NCBI RefSeq assembly: GCF_002163855.1
Contig: NZ_CP019332.1
Span: forward strand, 2,273,145 to 2,337,144
Reading direction: 5' to 3'
Origin: Winogradskyella sp. PC-19
GTDB taxonomy: Bacteria > Bacteroidota > Bacteroidia > Flavobacteriales > Flavobacteriaceae
DNA length: 64,000 nucleotides
The notes under the pieces are model-generated. The model was not told the DNA's origin, ran no database searches, and saw only the letters and a program-made list of their open reading frames with translations. The position numbers and the translations under genes are program-made. This document shows, one piece after another, positions 8,466 through 16,271 of this stretch (positions are counted from its first letter, which is position 1; each line of letters opens with the position of its first letter).

Positions 8466-9611
8466 GTGAAGCTTAACAAACAAGATATATTTAATGCACT
8501 GAAGACTATCACAGTTCCTGGCGAAGGTCAAAATATGGTTGATAGTGGTGCCGTAACAAATGTTATGACTTTTGCGGATGAAGTCATTGTAGATTTGACA
8601 ATAAAAAATCCAAGTCTTCAAGCGCGTAAAAAAGCAGAAGTTGAAATTCTTCAGACCATCCACCGCGAAGTTTACGAAAAAGCAAAAATAAAAGTCAACA
8701 TAAAGGTAGAAGCTCCAAAAGCAGCTGCAAAACAAACTGACGAAATTAAAGGAAAACCAATTCCGGGAATTTCTAACATAGTTGCAGTAGCCTCTGGAAA
8801 AGGAGGCGTTGGTAAATCTACAGTAACTTCAAATCTAGCAGTGACTTTAGCTAAAATGGGATTTAAAGTTGGTGTTTTAGACGCAGATATTTATGGGCCA
8901 TCTATCCCAATAATGTTCGATGTCGCTTCGGAAAGGCCATTGTCTGTTAATGTCGATGGAAAGTCAAAAATGAAGCCTGTAGAAAATTATGGTGTTAAAG
9001 TCTTATCAATAGGTTTCTTTACTAAAGCAGACCAAGCTGTAATTTGGCGAGGACCAATGGCAAGTAAAGCATTAAATCAAATGATATTTGATGCTGCTTG
9101 GGGTGAGTTAGATTTTCTACTTATAGATTTACCTCCAGGAACAGGAGATATTCATTTAAGTATCATGCAAGCGCTGCCAATAACAGGAGCTGTTGTCGTT
9201 AGTACACCACAAAATGTTGCCTTAGCAGATGCCAAAAAAGGAGTTGCTATGTTTCAGCAAGACAGTATTAACGTTCCTGTTTTAGGAATTATTGAAAACA
9301 TGGCATATTTTACTCCAGCTGAATTGCCAGAAAATAAATATTATATATTTGGAAAAGAAGGCGCAATGCATTTAGCAGAAGATTTAGATGTACCTTTCTT
9401 AGGGGAAGTGCCTTTAGTACAAAGTATTAGAGAAGCTGGAGATGTTGGCCGTCCTGCAGCTTTACAAACAGCTACTCCTATTGAAGAGGCTTTCGAAGAA
9501 TTAACAAAAAGCATTGTTGAACAAGTTGTGTATAGAAATGAAGCTTTACCAGAAACTGAAGCAATAAAAATCACAACAATGGCAGGTTGTTCTGCTGTAA
9601 AAAAGAAATAG
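8466..9611 (+). CDS. mrp: Mrp/NBP35-type iron-sulfur cluster carrier ATPase
   Basis: 381 residues, GTG start. N-terminal MIP18/DUF59 domain (about 1-85) followed by a P-loop ATPase with the deviant Walker A VASGKGGVGKSTVTSNLA at 108-124 and switch motif FLLIDLPPGTGDIHLS. It is the ApbC/Mrp scaffold or carrier that holds a 4Fe-4S cluster between two subunits. The segment where many relatives carry a CPxC pair reads MAYFTPAELPENKYYIFG with no Cys, which is common in Bacteroidota members; Cys occurs only near the C-terminus (MAGCSAVKKK). Directly abuts the NifU-like gene, supporting a role in Fe-S maturation. Confidence 0.92.
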   Translation: MKLNKQDIFNALKTITVPGEGQNMVDSGAVTNVMTFADEVIVDLTIKNPSLQARKKAEVEILQTIHREVYEKAKIKVNIKVEAPKAAAKQTDEIKGKPIPGISNIVAVASGKGGVGKSTVTSNLAVTLAKMGFKVGVLDADIYGPSIPIMFDVASERPLSVNVDGKSKMKPVENYGVKVLSIGFFTKADQAVIWRGPMASKALNQMIFDAAWGELDFLLIDLPPGTGDIHLSIMQALPITGAVVVSTPQNVALADAKKGVAMFQQDSINVPVLGIIENMAYFTPAELPENKYYIFGKEGAMHLAEDLDVPFLGEVPLVQSIREAGDVGRPAALQTATPIEEAFEELTKSIVEQVVYRNEALPETEAIKITTMAGCSAVKKK

Positions 9612-9851
9612 ATGAGCACAGAAGAACTAAGATTAAATGTAGAGAAAGCATTGGACGAAATACGTCCTTTTCTTCAAAGTGATGGCGGCGATATTTCTTT
9701 ACTATCAATCGAAGATGATAAATTAGTAAAAGTGCAGCTTCAAGGTGCCTGTATATCTTGTAGTGTCAACCAAATGACCTTAAAATCTGGAGTTGAAATG
9801 ACTATTAAAAAGTATGCACCTCAAATAGAAAAAGTAATAAATGTGGAATAG
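9612..9851 (+). CDS. NifU-like C-terminal domain Fe-S scaffold protein
   Basis: 79 residues, a single NifU C-terminal domain. The CxxC pair C47/C50 lies in QGACISCSVNQMTLKSGVE, close to the classic GACxxC-S-x-T-L-x-xGIE motif, and it opens with the family's EIRPFLQSDGGDI. Such small Nfu proteins carry a 4Fe-4S cluster between two subunits and deliver it to clients. Start ATG abuts the mrp stop, so the two are translated together; both products act in the same pathway. Confidence 0.92.
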   Translation: MSTEELRLNVEKALDEIRPFLQSDGGDISLLSIEDDKLVKVQLQGACISCSVNQMTLKSGVEMTIKKYAPQIEKVINVE

Positions 9852-9875
9852 ATAATGTGATAAAAGTCACATTAT
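9852..9875. promoter_or_regulatory. CRP/FNR-type dyad upstream of the ferredoxin reductase operon
   Basis: Perfect 9-bp arms ATAATGTGA and TCACATTAT around a 6-bp spacer, containing TGTGA-N6-TCACA, the exact CRP half-site geometry. Its centre (9863.5) is about 40 bp upstream of the start predicted from the -7 element at 9893-9900, the place of a class II activator. No T-tract follows, so it is not a terminator of the nifU gene. Regulator identity is inferred. Confidence 0.65.
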
Positions 9876-9892
9876 AGAAAGAAGCATAGCAT

Positions 9893-9900
9893 TAGTTTTG
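9893..9900 (+). promoter_or_regulatory. Promoter -7 element of the ferredoxin reductase operon
   Basis: TAGTTTTG, exact TAnnTTTG, 20 bases before the ATG. The -33 region has no TTG; the CRP-like dyad occupies that place, as expected of an activator-dependent promoter. Confidence 0.6.
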
Positions 9901-9919
9901 TTTTCAATATTATAATTCA

Positions 9920-10975
9920 ATGATTACTACAGATATAATTATTATAGGTGCTGGCCCAACTGGGCTTTTTGCCGTTTTTGAAGCAGGTTTATTAAAGTTG
10001 AAATGTCATCTTATAGATGCATTGCCTCAACCCGGTGGTCAGTGTTCTGAGATATATCCAAAAAAACCCATTTACGATATTCCAGCCTATCCAGAAATTT
10101 TAGCGGGTGATTTGACCGATAAGCTGATGGAACAATGTAAGCAATTCGAGCCTGGCTTTACACTAGGCGAACGTGCCGAAACTATTGACAAACAAGAAGA
10201 TGGTTCTTTTATTGTAACTACAAACAAAGGTACACAGCACAAAGCACCAATTGTTGCTATCGCTAGTGGTTTAGGGAGTTTTGAGCCTCGCAAACCATTA
10301 TTAGATAATATATCAGATTTCGAAGATAAAGGTGTAGAGTATATTATCAAAGAGCCAGAATTGTATCGCGATAAAAATGTTGTTATTGCTGGTGGTGGAG
10401 ATTCGGCCTTAGATTGGAGTATTTTTCTAGCTGATGTTGCGAAAAGTGTCACTCTCGTTCACAGACGTAATGAATTTCGTGGGCATCTAGATTCTGTTGA
10501 AAAAGTACAAGAATTAAAAAATCAAGGAAAAATTAACCTAATTACACCAGCCGAAATCACTAAAATTATTGGTGGTGAAAAAGTTGAAGCTCTAGAAATT
10601 ACCAAAAAAGGAGAAGAACCAATCCTATTAGAAACCGACCATTTCATTCCACTTTTTGGCTTATCTCCAAAACTGGGACCAATTGCTAATTGGGGATTAG
10701 AGATAGAAAAAAATGCAATTAAAGTAAACAACGCTTTAGATTATCAAACAAATATCCCTGGTATTTTTGCTATTGGTGATGGTAATATATATCCAGGAAA
10801 ATTAAAATTAATTCTTTGCGGTTTTCATGAAGCTACGTTAATGTGTCAAGCAGCGTATCAGATTATTAATCCTGGCAAACGTTTTGTGTTAAAATACACA
10901 ACAGTATCTGGCGTAGATGGATTTGACGGTACGCGTAAAGAGGCTCCAAAAGCTGTTGTAAAAACAATTGATTAG
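9920..10975 (+). CDS. Thioredoxin-reductase-type ferredoxin/flavodoxin-NADP reductase
   Basis: 351 residues. FAD-binding IIGAGPTGLFAVFEAGL at 7-23, NADP-binding VVIAGGGDSALDWSI near residue 154, and the C-terminal FAD motif GIFAIGDGNIYPGKLKLI. It lacks the CxxC redox pair of thioredoxin reductase, as expected for the TrxR-like ferredoxin-NADP reductase class of Firmicutes, green sulfur bacteria and Bacteroidota. The TAG stop overlaps the GTG start of a 2Fe-2S ferredoxin gene by one base, so reductase and probable redox partner are made together. The CRP-like dyad upstream suggests control by redox, oxygen or carbon state. Confidence 0.9.
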   Translation: MITTDIIIIGAGPTGLFAVFEAGLLKLKCHLIDALPQPGGQCSEIYPKKPIYDIPAYPEILAGDLTDKLMEQCKQFEPGFTLGERAETIDKQEDGSFIVTTNKGTQHKAPIVAIASGLGSFEPRKPLLDNISDFEDKGVEYIIKEPELYRDKNVVIAGGGDSALDWSIFLADVAKSVTLVHRRNEFRGHLDSVEKVQELKNQGKINLITPAEITKIIGGEKVEALEITKKGEEPILLETDHFIPLFGLSPKLGPIANWGLEIEKNAIKVNNALDYQTNIPGIFAIGDGNIYPGKLKLILCGFHEATLMCQAAYQIINPGKRFVLKYTTVSGVDGFDGTRKEAPKAVVKTID

Positions 10976-11310
10976 TGGATAGCAAAGACATAAACATAAC
11001 AATAATAGATCGCGACGGTGTAACTCATAATATTGAAGCGCCTACCGACATGGCTATGAATCTTATGGAAGTCGTTCGTAGTTACGAGCTTGCTCCAGAA
11101 GGAACGATAGGTGTTTGTGGCGGTATGGCAATGTGTGCTTCATGTCAATGTTATGTAAAATCTAGTCATGATTTGCCAGAAATGCAAGATGACGAAGAAG
11201 CCATGCTTTCAGAAGCTTTTTACGTAGAGGATAATTCGCGTTTAGGTTGTCAAATTCACATCACTCCAGAACTTGAGGGTTTGGAGATTGAGTTAGCTCC
11301 CGAGAGTTAG
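10975..11310 (+). CDS. 2Fe-2S ferredoxin, adrenodoxin/ISC type
   Basis: 111 residues, GTG start overlapping the reductase stop by one base. The cluster ligands fit C48-x5-C54-x2-C57 and C92 (GVCGGMAMCASCQC, then RLGCQI), the vertebrate-adrenodoxin/ISC-ferredoxin pattern. An extra Cys, C59, lies close to the cluster. The highly acidic helix DLPEMQDDEEAML is the usual docking surface for the reductase. Very likely the electron partner of the upstream enzyme, feeding Fe-S assembly, a P450 or another oxygenase that is not in this window. Confidence 0.92.
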   Translation: MDSKDINITIIDRDGVTHNIEAPTDMAMNLMEVVRSYELAPEGTIGVCGGMAMCASCQCYVKSSHDLPEMQDDEEAMLSEAFYVEDNSRLGCQIHITPELEGLEIELAPES

Positions 11311-11311
11311 T

Positions 11312-12211
11312 CTACTCTGTTTTATACTGAGTTAATTTGGTCGGACCTTCCAAAAGAAATCTGTCTATTTTAAGTGTTCCGTCTTCAGTTGTAATTATTT
11401 GCCATTTGACGAGTGATATTGCGCCATTTTCAATTTCTAATCCAGTAATACTTCTAGGATGTACACAACTACCATCATTAAAAAAAGCTATATCGCCAGG
11501 TTCAGGAAAACGTGGTCTATGCGTATGTCCAGCGATGGTAATTAGATTTTTGTTTTCGGTAATCCATTTTTTTGTTCGACGCTCTACTTTAATTAATTCC
11601 TTATAATTCTTTGCAGGACTTGTTGGGTCAGCAATGCCCATTACATTTAGTGGCTTCCATAACACTCTAACCATAAAACGACTCCATTTCCAGAAAATGT
11701 AGTTCCACCAATCGGCTTGATGTCCATGACACATAAATAATTCTTGTCCAGTTTCAGAATGTTTTAAAACGATGCCTTCATGGTATATGATACCACAAAA
11801 TAAATCTTTGTTTTCACCAGTTTTTGGGTCAAAATAAGTATTTAGATGCTTCTTAACGAAATTTTCATTACGATATACCATATCATGATTACCCCAAATC
11901 ATATGTAATCTGCCTTCATCATGAAATTGTTTCATGAGCATGTAGACATTTTTATGAGCGTTTAGTATAGACTCAAACGAAAGATTTTCCCAAAGCTCGT
12001 CACCATCGCCTAATTCAGCATAATTAAAACCTTTATTGTAATAATGCTTTAAGGCATGAAAGTAAATATTTCGATTATTTGCAAAATCATCCGCAAAACT
12101 ATTATCTCCACGATGACAATCACTAAATAATATGTATTTAGAATCATCATTAAATGAAAGTCGTATTGCTTCCTTATAGGCTTTATTTAATCTTTTTTTT
12201 GCTGAAAACAT
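11312..12211 (-). CDS. Calcineurin-like metallophosphoesterase
   Basis: 299 residues. The dimetal-site motifs are in order: SDCHRGDN (D-x-H), ELGDGDELWE (GD), IWGNHDMVY (GNHD), MCHGHQADWW (GH) and IAGHTHRPRF (GHTH). The layout resembles the LpxH branch, which hydrolyses UDP-2,3-diacylglucosamine in lipid A synthesis, but the protein is longer than classic LpxH and could act on another phosphodiester, so only the class is called. Convergent with the ferredoxin gene with a one-base gap and no terminator between them. A terminator lies directly upstream for the preceding minus-strand gene. Confidence 0.82.
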   Translation of the reverse strand: MFSAKKRLNKAYKEAIRLSFNDDSKYILFSDCHRGDNSFADDFANNRNIYFHALKHYYNKGFNYAELGDGDELWENLSFESILNAHKNVYMLMKQFHDEGRLHMIWGNHDMVYRNENFVKKHLNTYFDPKTGENKDLFCGIIYHEGIVLKHSETGQELFMCHGHQADWWNYIFWKWSRFMVRVLWKPLNVMGIADPTSPAKNYKELIKVERRTKKWITENKNLITIAGHTHRPRFPEPGDIAFFNDGSCVHPRSITGLEIENGAISLVKWQIITTEDGTLKIDRFLLEGPTKLTQYKTE

Positions 12212-12228
12212 TAGGTTTAAATGTAAAT

Positions 12229-12258
12229 AAAAAAAGCTTCCATATTGGAAGCTTTTTT
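12229..12258 (-). terminator. Rho-independent terminator
   Basis: Stem AAAAAGCTTCCA / TGGAAGCTTTTT with a 3-base loop and T runs on both strands, touching the stop codon of the minus-strand frameshifted gene and ending its transcript before the metallophosphoesterase gene. Confidence 0.8.
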
Positions 12259-12933
12259 TATTTTTTTTGAATCAGTTCACCTCCGTGAAATGGACAATAT
12301 TTCCATTTTCCATTATGGAGCTTATTCGTTTGAGGGCATTTTTTTTCTTCTAATAAACTTCCTAATGGCAAATTATTTGTTGAGACAAAATCTCCTAATT
12401 CAAACTCTAATTCACCCTTCTTGTAAACGTCTATAGGCTCATTTGGTTTAAATAGGTAAAACTGCATATTATCTCCCATTTCTCCTAGCATACCAGCTAT
12501 CATAGGTTTCATAAGAGTTATGAAATTTTTAGTATCAGGGTCAATTTCATTATTTTTCAATAGCTTCAACAATTTGTTATTGTACTTTACTCTAAGTTGA
12601 GACTTTATAGTGTCTTCATCGTCATAGGTTATGCCTCCAAAGATGCCGATTTTACCCTTTAGAGCAATTACAATCACATATTCCTCATTCCTCTATTATT
12701 TTTATAATCTCTTGGGACTGAGCATCAGTAGTAGTTGGGTCTTGTGAGAAAACAACTTCCCAATACTCAGTTGGTACCCACCATACAAATTCTATATAAT
12801 CCATATTGTCGCTACTGAATTGGGTCTCAGAAATTAGCTTGTCTATGCTAACTTTTTCGAAATCTTTTTCTTGGCTGTTTACAGAAAAAAGAAATGTAAT
12901 TGTTGCGAATATTGATATAAATAGTTTTTTCAT
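12258..12933 (-). pseudogene. Frameshifted gene for a small secreted protein (7-bp tandem duplication)
   Basis: Two frames that belong together. The 5' part (12933-12685, 82 residues) starts with a signal peptide MKKLFISIFATITFLFSVNS and ends at a premature TGA; the 3' part (12677-12258, 139 residues) is open in another frame and has no good start. At the junction the coding strand reads GAGGAAT twice in tandem; removing one copy gives continuous IIKIIEEYVIVIAL and a single 222-residue protein. The 3' part has CPQTNKLHNGKWKYCPFHGG, possibly a metal site. Family unknown to me. It lies 5 bases downstream of the glutaryl-CoA dehydrogenase gene. A sequencing error or population variant is possible. 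Confidence 0.8.
12680..12693. repeat. 7-bp tandem duplication causing the frameshift
   Basis: ATTCCTC at 12680-12686 is followed immediately by ATTCCTC at 12687-12693 (GAGGAAT on the coding strand). The insert of 7 bases shifts the frame; deletion of one copy restores a 222-residue reading frame. Confidence 0.85.
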
Positions 12934-12938
12934 AAATT

Positions 12939-14117
12939 TTATTTAAAAGCATTAAGACCAGTTACATCAAGCCCTGTTATTAGTAAATGAATGTCATGAG
13001 TTCCCTCGTAAGTAACAACACTTTCGAGATTCATCATATGGCGCATAATAGAATATTCGCCACTTATACCCATACCACCTAACATTTGTCTGGCATCTCT
13101 AGCAATAGTTAATGCCATATCAACATTGTTACGCTTAGCCATTGAAATTTGTGCTGAGGTGGCAGTACCGTTTTCGCGCATTACTCCTAATCGCCAAGCC
13201 AATAATTGTGCTTTTGTTATTTCGGTAATCATCTCAGCAAGTTTTTTCTGTTGTAATTGAAATTGTCCAATAGGTTTACCGAATTGAATACGTTCTTTAC
13301 TATATCTCAAAGCCGTGTCGTAACAGTCCATTGCAGCACCAATTGCACCCCAAGCTATACCAAAACGTGCAGAGTCTAAACAACCAAGAGGTGCGCCTAA
13401 TCCAGATTTATTTGGTAATAAGTTTTCTTTTGGCACTTTAACATTATCAAAGATAAGTTCACCAGTTGCAGATGCTCTTAGTGACCATTTGTTATGTGTT
13501 TCTGGTGTTGAAAAACCTTCCATACCACGTTCTACGATTAGACCGTGAATTCGTCCTTCTTCATTTTTTGCCCAAACTACAGCAACATTACAAAAAGGAG
13601 AATTTGATATCCACATTTTTGCACCGTTTAAAAGAAAATGATCTCCCATATCTTTAAAGTTTGTGACCATGCCGCCAGGATTACTTCCATGGTCTGGCTC
13701 TGTTAATCCAAAAGAACCTATCCATTCACCACTGGCTAATTTTGGTAAATATTTTTGACGTTGTTCTTCATTTCCGTATTTCCAAATAGGATACATCACT
13801 AATGAACTCTGAACAGAAGCTGTACTTCTTACTCCAGAATCGCCACGCTCAATTTCTTGCATGATTAAGCCATAAGAAATTTGGTCTAATCCTGCACCAC
13901 CATATTCTTCAGGGATATATGGTCCAAAAGCACCAATTTCTGCTAAACCACCAATAATAGATTTTGGGAACTCTGCTTTTTGAGCAGCTTCTTCAATTAT
14001 AGGTGATACGTCACGTTTTACCCAATCACGAGCAGCATCACGTACTAATTTATGTTCTTCGGTAAGTAATTCGTCAAGATTATAATAATCAGGAGATTCG
14101 AATAAATCTGGCTTCAT
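12939..14117 (-). CDS. gcdH: Acyl-CoA dehydrogenase, probably glutaryl-CoA dehydrogenase
   Basis: 392 residues, the usual size. It shows the acyl-CoA dehydrogenase motifs FGLTEPDHGSNPGGM and MWISNSPF, the FAD-contacting RDARQMLGGMGISGEY, and the catalytic Glu in VVTYEGTHDIHLLITGLDVTG, where the YEGTHDIH-x-L-x-x-G ending matches the glutaryl-CoA branch, which oxidises and decarboxylates glutaryl-CoA to crotonyl-CoA in lysine and tryptophan breakdown. The specificity is inferred from this motif only. A good promoter with a 12-bp palindrome in its spacer lies upstream. The frameshifted gene follows after 5 bases. Confidence 0.85.
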   Translation of the reverse strand: MKPDLFESPDYYNLDELLTEEHKLVRDAARDWVKRDVSPIIEEAAQKAEFPKSIIGGLAEIGAFGPYIPEEYGGAGLDQISYGLIMQEIERGDSGVRSTASVQSSLVMYPIWKYGNEEQRQKYLPKLASGEWIGSFGLTEPDHGSNPGGMVTNFKDMGDHFLLNGAKMWISNSPFCNVAVVWAKNEEGRIHGLIVERGMEGFSTPETHNKWSLRASATGELIFDNVKVPKENLLPNKSGLGAPLGCLDSARFGIAWGAIGAAMDCYDTALRYSKERIQFGKPIGQFQLQQKKLAEMITEITKAQLLAWRLGVMRENGTATSAQISMAKRNNVDMALTIARDARQMLGGMGISGEYSIMRHMMNLESVVTYEGTHDIHLLITGLDVTGLNAFK

Positions 14118-14139
14118 GTTTTCAATTTTAGTTGAATAA

Positions 14140-14170
14140 CAAAAATAACGAAAACGTTTTCATTGCCCAA
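14140..14170 (-). promoter_or_regulatory. Promoter of gcdH with palindromic operator
   Basis: Minus strand: TTG (14168-14170), 20 bases, TATTTTTG (14140-14147), matching consensus at both elements. The spacer holds GAAAACGTTTTC (14150-14161), a perfect 12-bp palindrome with a LacI/CcpA-like CG centre, placed where a bound repressor would block RNA polymerase. Confidence 0.65.
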
Positions 14171-14178
14171 TTTGAAAA

Positions 14179-14895
14179 CTACATTTTAAGATAAAAATCT
14201 TTAGTAAGATTTATATAATCTTCGGTGTAATTATGTCTGTCGTTTTCAATAATCAATTCCGAAGTTTTTAATTCTTCATCATTAAAAGAAAACTCGATTA
14301 AACTTCGCTTTACTTCAGCTTCAGGATTTCCTTTGACATGCAGTATTCGTTTTGGAGATAAACCCACTTTTGATGCTAGTTCAACTAATTTCTCTTCTTC
14401 TTTGTTCGGAATGACGACTGAAAAAACACCACCTTCTGCTAAAAATTGAGAGACAGAAAAAATTAAATGCTCAAAAGGCATTGCATCTTGAAATCGAGCC
14501 AAATCTCTAGAGATCTTCTCGGTTTTATAATCTTCAGAATAAAAAGGAGGATTACAAATAATGATATCGTATTGCTCTTCAATTTCTTCAGTGTATTCTA
14601 AAAGTGAGGCGTGGTAGCAAAATAATCTATCACTCCAGGGTGAATTTTCAAAATTATCGGCACATTGCTCATAAGCATTATCGTCAATTTCAATGGCTTC
14701 TATAACTTGTGCGTTGCTTCTTTGTGCTAACATTAAGGATAAAATTCCTGTTCCGGCACCAATATCTAATATTGAAAATGGTTGATTTCTGATAGATGTC
14801 CATGCGCCAAGTAGAACACCGTCAGTTCCAATTTTCATGGCGGAGCGGTCTTGATTAATCGAAAATTCTTTGAATTTGAAAGGTTTTATACCCAT
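14179..14895 (-). CDS. trmN6: tRNA1(Val) (adenine(37)-N6)-methyltransferase-like protein
   Basis: 238 residues. SAM motif I ILDIGAGTGILSLMLAQRS near residue 42 and catalytic DIIICNPPFYSED near residue 109 (NPPF marks N6-adenine or N5-glutamine methyltransferases). The N-terminal FKFKEFSINQDRSAMKIGTDGVLLGAW is the YfiC/TrmN6 signature (quoted in part as SAMKIGTDGVLLGAW). It modifies A37 of tRNA-Val in the best-known case. Its ATG overlaps the rimM TAA by one base, so the two are translated together, both acting on RNA maturation. Confidence 0.88.
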   Translation of the reverse strand: MGIKPFKFKEFSINQDRSAMKIGTDGVLLGAWTSIRNQPFSILDIGAGTGILSLMLAQRSNAQVIEAIEIDDNAYEQCADNFENSPWSDRLFCYHASLLEYTEEIEEQYDIIICNPPFYSEDYKTEKISRDLARFQDAMPFEHLIFSVSQFLAEGGVFSVVIPNKEEEKLVELASKVGLSPKRILHVKGNPEAEVKRSLIEFSFNDEELKTSELIIENDRHNYTEDYINLTKDFYLKM

Positions 14896-15425
14896 TAATC
14901 TTCAAGATATAAATCGATTAAACCTTCAGGAGTTTTTACAAACACTGTTTTGTTTTCTCTGTCGACTTTGATAATAAACTCATCATTCATTGGGATTAAT
15001 ATTTCAACACCGTTTCTGTCGATTTCAAATAAGGCTTGCGCAGTACTATCGTTAATACCTTTTATTGTTCCTACATCTCCAAATCTATCATCCTTAATTG
15101 TGAAACCAATAACTTCATGAAAGTAAAATTTATTTCCTTCTAGTTTTGGAAGAAAATCTAATGGTAAATATAAATCGCATTTTAGAAGCGCATCTGCATC
15201 AGCTTCGTTATCTACATCTTCAAAATCTAAACGTAATAAATCAGATTTATGGAGTTGAGATGATTCAACGAAAAAAGGAACTAAATTTCCTTTTAAATCA
15301 ATAAATATAGCTTCGAGATTATCATATAAGTCAGGTTCGTCAGTATCTAACTTTGCTAAAAGTTCTCCTTTAAAACTATACTTTTTTACAATTTTACCTA
15401 AATAAAAACAGTCTTCTTTTTTCAT
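14895..15425 (-). CDS. rimM: Ribosome maturation factor RimM
   Basis: About 176 residues from the ATG at 15425. N-terminal RimM beta-barrel (FYLGKIVKKYSFKGELLAKLDTD) and C-terminal PRC-barrel domain (KFYFHEVIGFTIKDDRFGDVGTIKGI ... EILIPMNDEFIIKVD, each longer run split here) that bind S19 during 30S head assembly. An ATG six codons further upstream (15443) falls inside a repeat that is common between genes, so the inner start MKKEDCFYLG is preferred. It is downstream of rpsP as in most bacteria, but a hairpin terminator separates them. Confidence 0.92.
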   Translation of the reverse strand: MKKEDCFYLGKIVKKYSFKGELLAKLDTDEPDLYDNLEAIFIDLKGNLVPFFVESSQLHKSDLLRLDFEDVDNEADADALLKCDLYLPLDFLPKLEGNKFYFHEVIGFTIKDDRFGDVGTIKGINDSTAQALFEIDRNGVEILIPMNDEFIIKVDRENKTVFVKTPEGLIDLYLED

Positions 15426-15437
15426 GACAAATTTATT

Positions 15438-15465
15438 TGTCATCCTGAACTTGATTCAGGATTTT
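15438..15465. repeat. Short interspersed repeat with inverted arms (CTGAACTTGATTCAG type)
   Basis: TGTCATCCTGAACTTGAT then TCAGGAT: arms ATCCTGAA (15442-15449) and TTCAGGAT (15455-15462) around CTTGA. Together with the related elements at 31817 and 34964 it belongs to the class of small TGTCAT-CTGA-CTTG extragenic repeats frequent in Flavobacteriia genomes. It overlaps the apparent far-upstream start of rimM. Confidence 0.6.
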
Positions 15466-15552
15466 GTTATAGTTTAAATTATGAAGATACCGCCATTCAG
15501 CGGCATTTGTTCATTCATGTATTTTAAAAAGTTAAAATACTATTTCACAAAA

Positions 15553-15578
15553 AAACCCAGACTTTAAAGTCTGGGTTT
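15553..15578 (-). terminator. Terminator downstream of rpsP
   Basis: Perfect 26-bp palindrome AAACCCAGACTTT / AAAGTCTGGGTTT, 22 bases beyond the rpsP stop, with flanking A and T runs. Confidence 0.8.
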
Positions 15579-15599
15579 AAAAGTATAAAAATTAATTTT

Positions 15600-16103
15600 T
15601 TATTCTTCTTCGTTAGATGCTGTAGTTTCTTCGGCAACTTCTTCTTCAACAACTTCAGGAGTTGCTGCAGCTATACGTGCTTCATTTACTGCTTTTTCAG
15701 CGTCTAATGCTTTTGCTCTTGCATCTGCATCTGCTTTTGATAAGCCATCTGTTTTTGCTTGAACTTTAGCGTTTTTCTCTTCTAACCAAGCTTTAAATTT
15801 TTCTTCAGCTTGCTCTTCAGTTAAAGCGCCTTTTGCAACACCACCAGCTAAATGCTTTTTAAGCATTGCACCTTTGTAAGATAAAATTGCTCTCGCAGTA
15901 TCTGTAGGTTGTGCTCCGTTTTGCATCCATTGCACTGCACCATCTACGTCTAATTCGATAGTTGCAGGGTTGTTGTTTGGATTGTAAATTCCTAATTTTT
16001 CTAGGTATTTACCATCTCTTTTTGCGCGAGCATCTGCCGCTACAATCCAATAAAAAGGTTTTCCTTTTTTACCGTGTCTTTGTAATCTAATTTTTACAGG
16101 CAT
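15600..16103 (-). CDS. rpsP: 30S ribosomal protein S16
   Basis: 167 residues. The core S16 domain at 1-80 (PVKIRLQRHGKKGKPFYWIV, then KYLEKLGIYNPN) is followed by a long Ala/Glu/Lys-rich tail (about 85-167) ending EVVEEEVAEETTASNEEE. S16 in E. coli is 82 residues; the acidic extension is a known feature of Bacteroidota S16 and its role is unclear. Own promoter upstream, own terminator downstream. Confidence 0.95.
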   Translation of the reverse strand: MPVKIRLQRHGKKGKPFYWIVAADARAKRDGKYLEKLGIYNPNNNPATIELDVDGAVQWMQNGAQPTDTARAILSYKGAMLKKHLAGGVAKGALTEEQAEEKFKAWLEEKNAKVQAKTDGLSKADADARAKALDAEKAVNEARIAAATPEVVEEEVAEETTASNEEE

Positions 16104-16118
16104 AATAATTAATTATTT

Positions 16119-16133
16119 GAGGTTCTCGACCTC
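16119..16133 (-). promoter_or_regulatory. Small hairpin in the rpsP 5' leader
   Basis: GAGGT / ACCTC with a 5-base loop, about 15-30 bases before the rpsP ATG, inside the leader predicted from the upstream promoter. It could take part in S16 autoregulation, but the stem is only 5 bp. Confidence 0.3.
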
Positions 16134-16150
16134 TGTTATTAATGAGGGCG

Positions 16151-16179
16151 CAAAGATAGTATATTTTTTTAATTTTCAA
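16151..16179 (-). promoter_or_regulatory. rpsP promoter
   Basis: Minus strand: TTG (16177-16179), 18 bases, TATCTTTG (16151-16158), exact consensus at both elements; predicted leader about 45 nt. Confidence 0.75.
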
Positions 16180-16217
16180 CACTTTATATTCTTTAAACAT
16201 TTCTCGAAAAAAAAATA

Positions 16218-16225
16218 TACTTTTG
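16218..16225 (+). promoter_or_regulatory. Promoter -7 element of the TSP3 lipoprotein gene
   Basis: TACTTTTG, exact TAnnTTTG, 46 bases before the ATG; no TTG at the -33 distance. Confidence 0.45.
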
Positions 16226-16271
16226 AAGACAATCAAACGTTGTAGACTTACTTATTTCAAAGTAAACAAAT

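Noticed and set aside
12245-12436. Plus-strand frame of 63 codons over the terminator and frameshifted gene
   Set aside because: It starts inside the terminator hairpin and is antisense to the 3' part of the broken gene.
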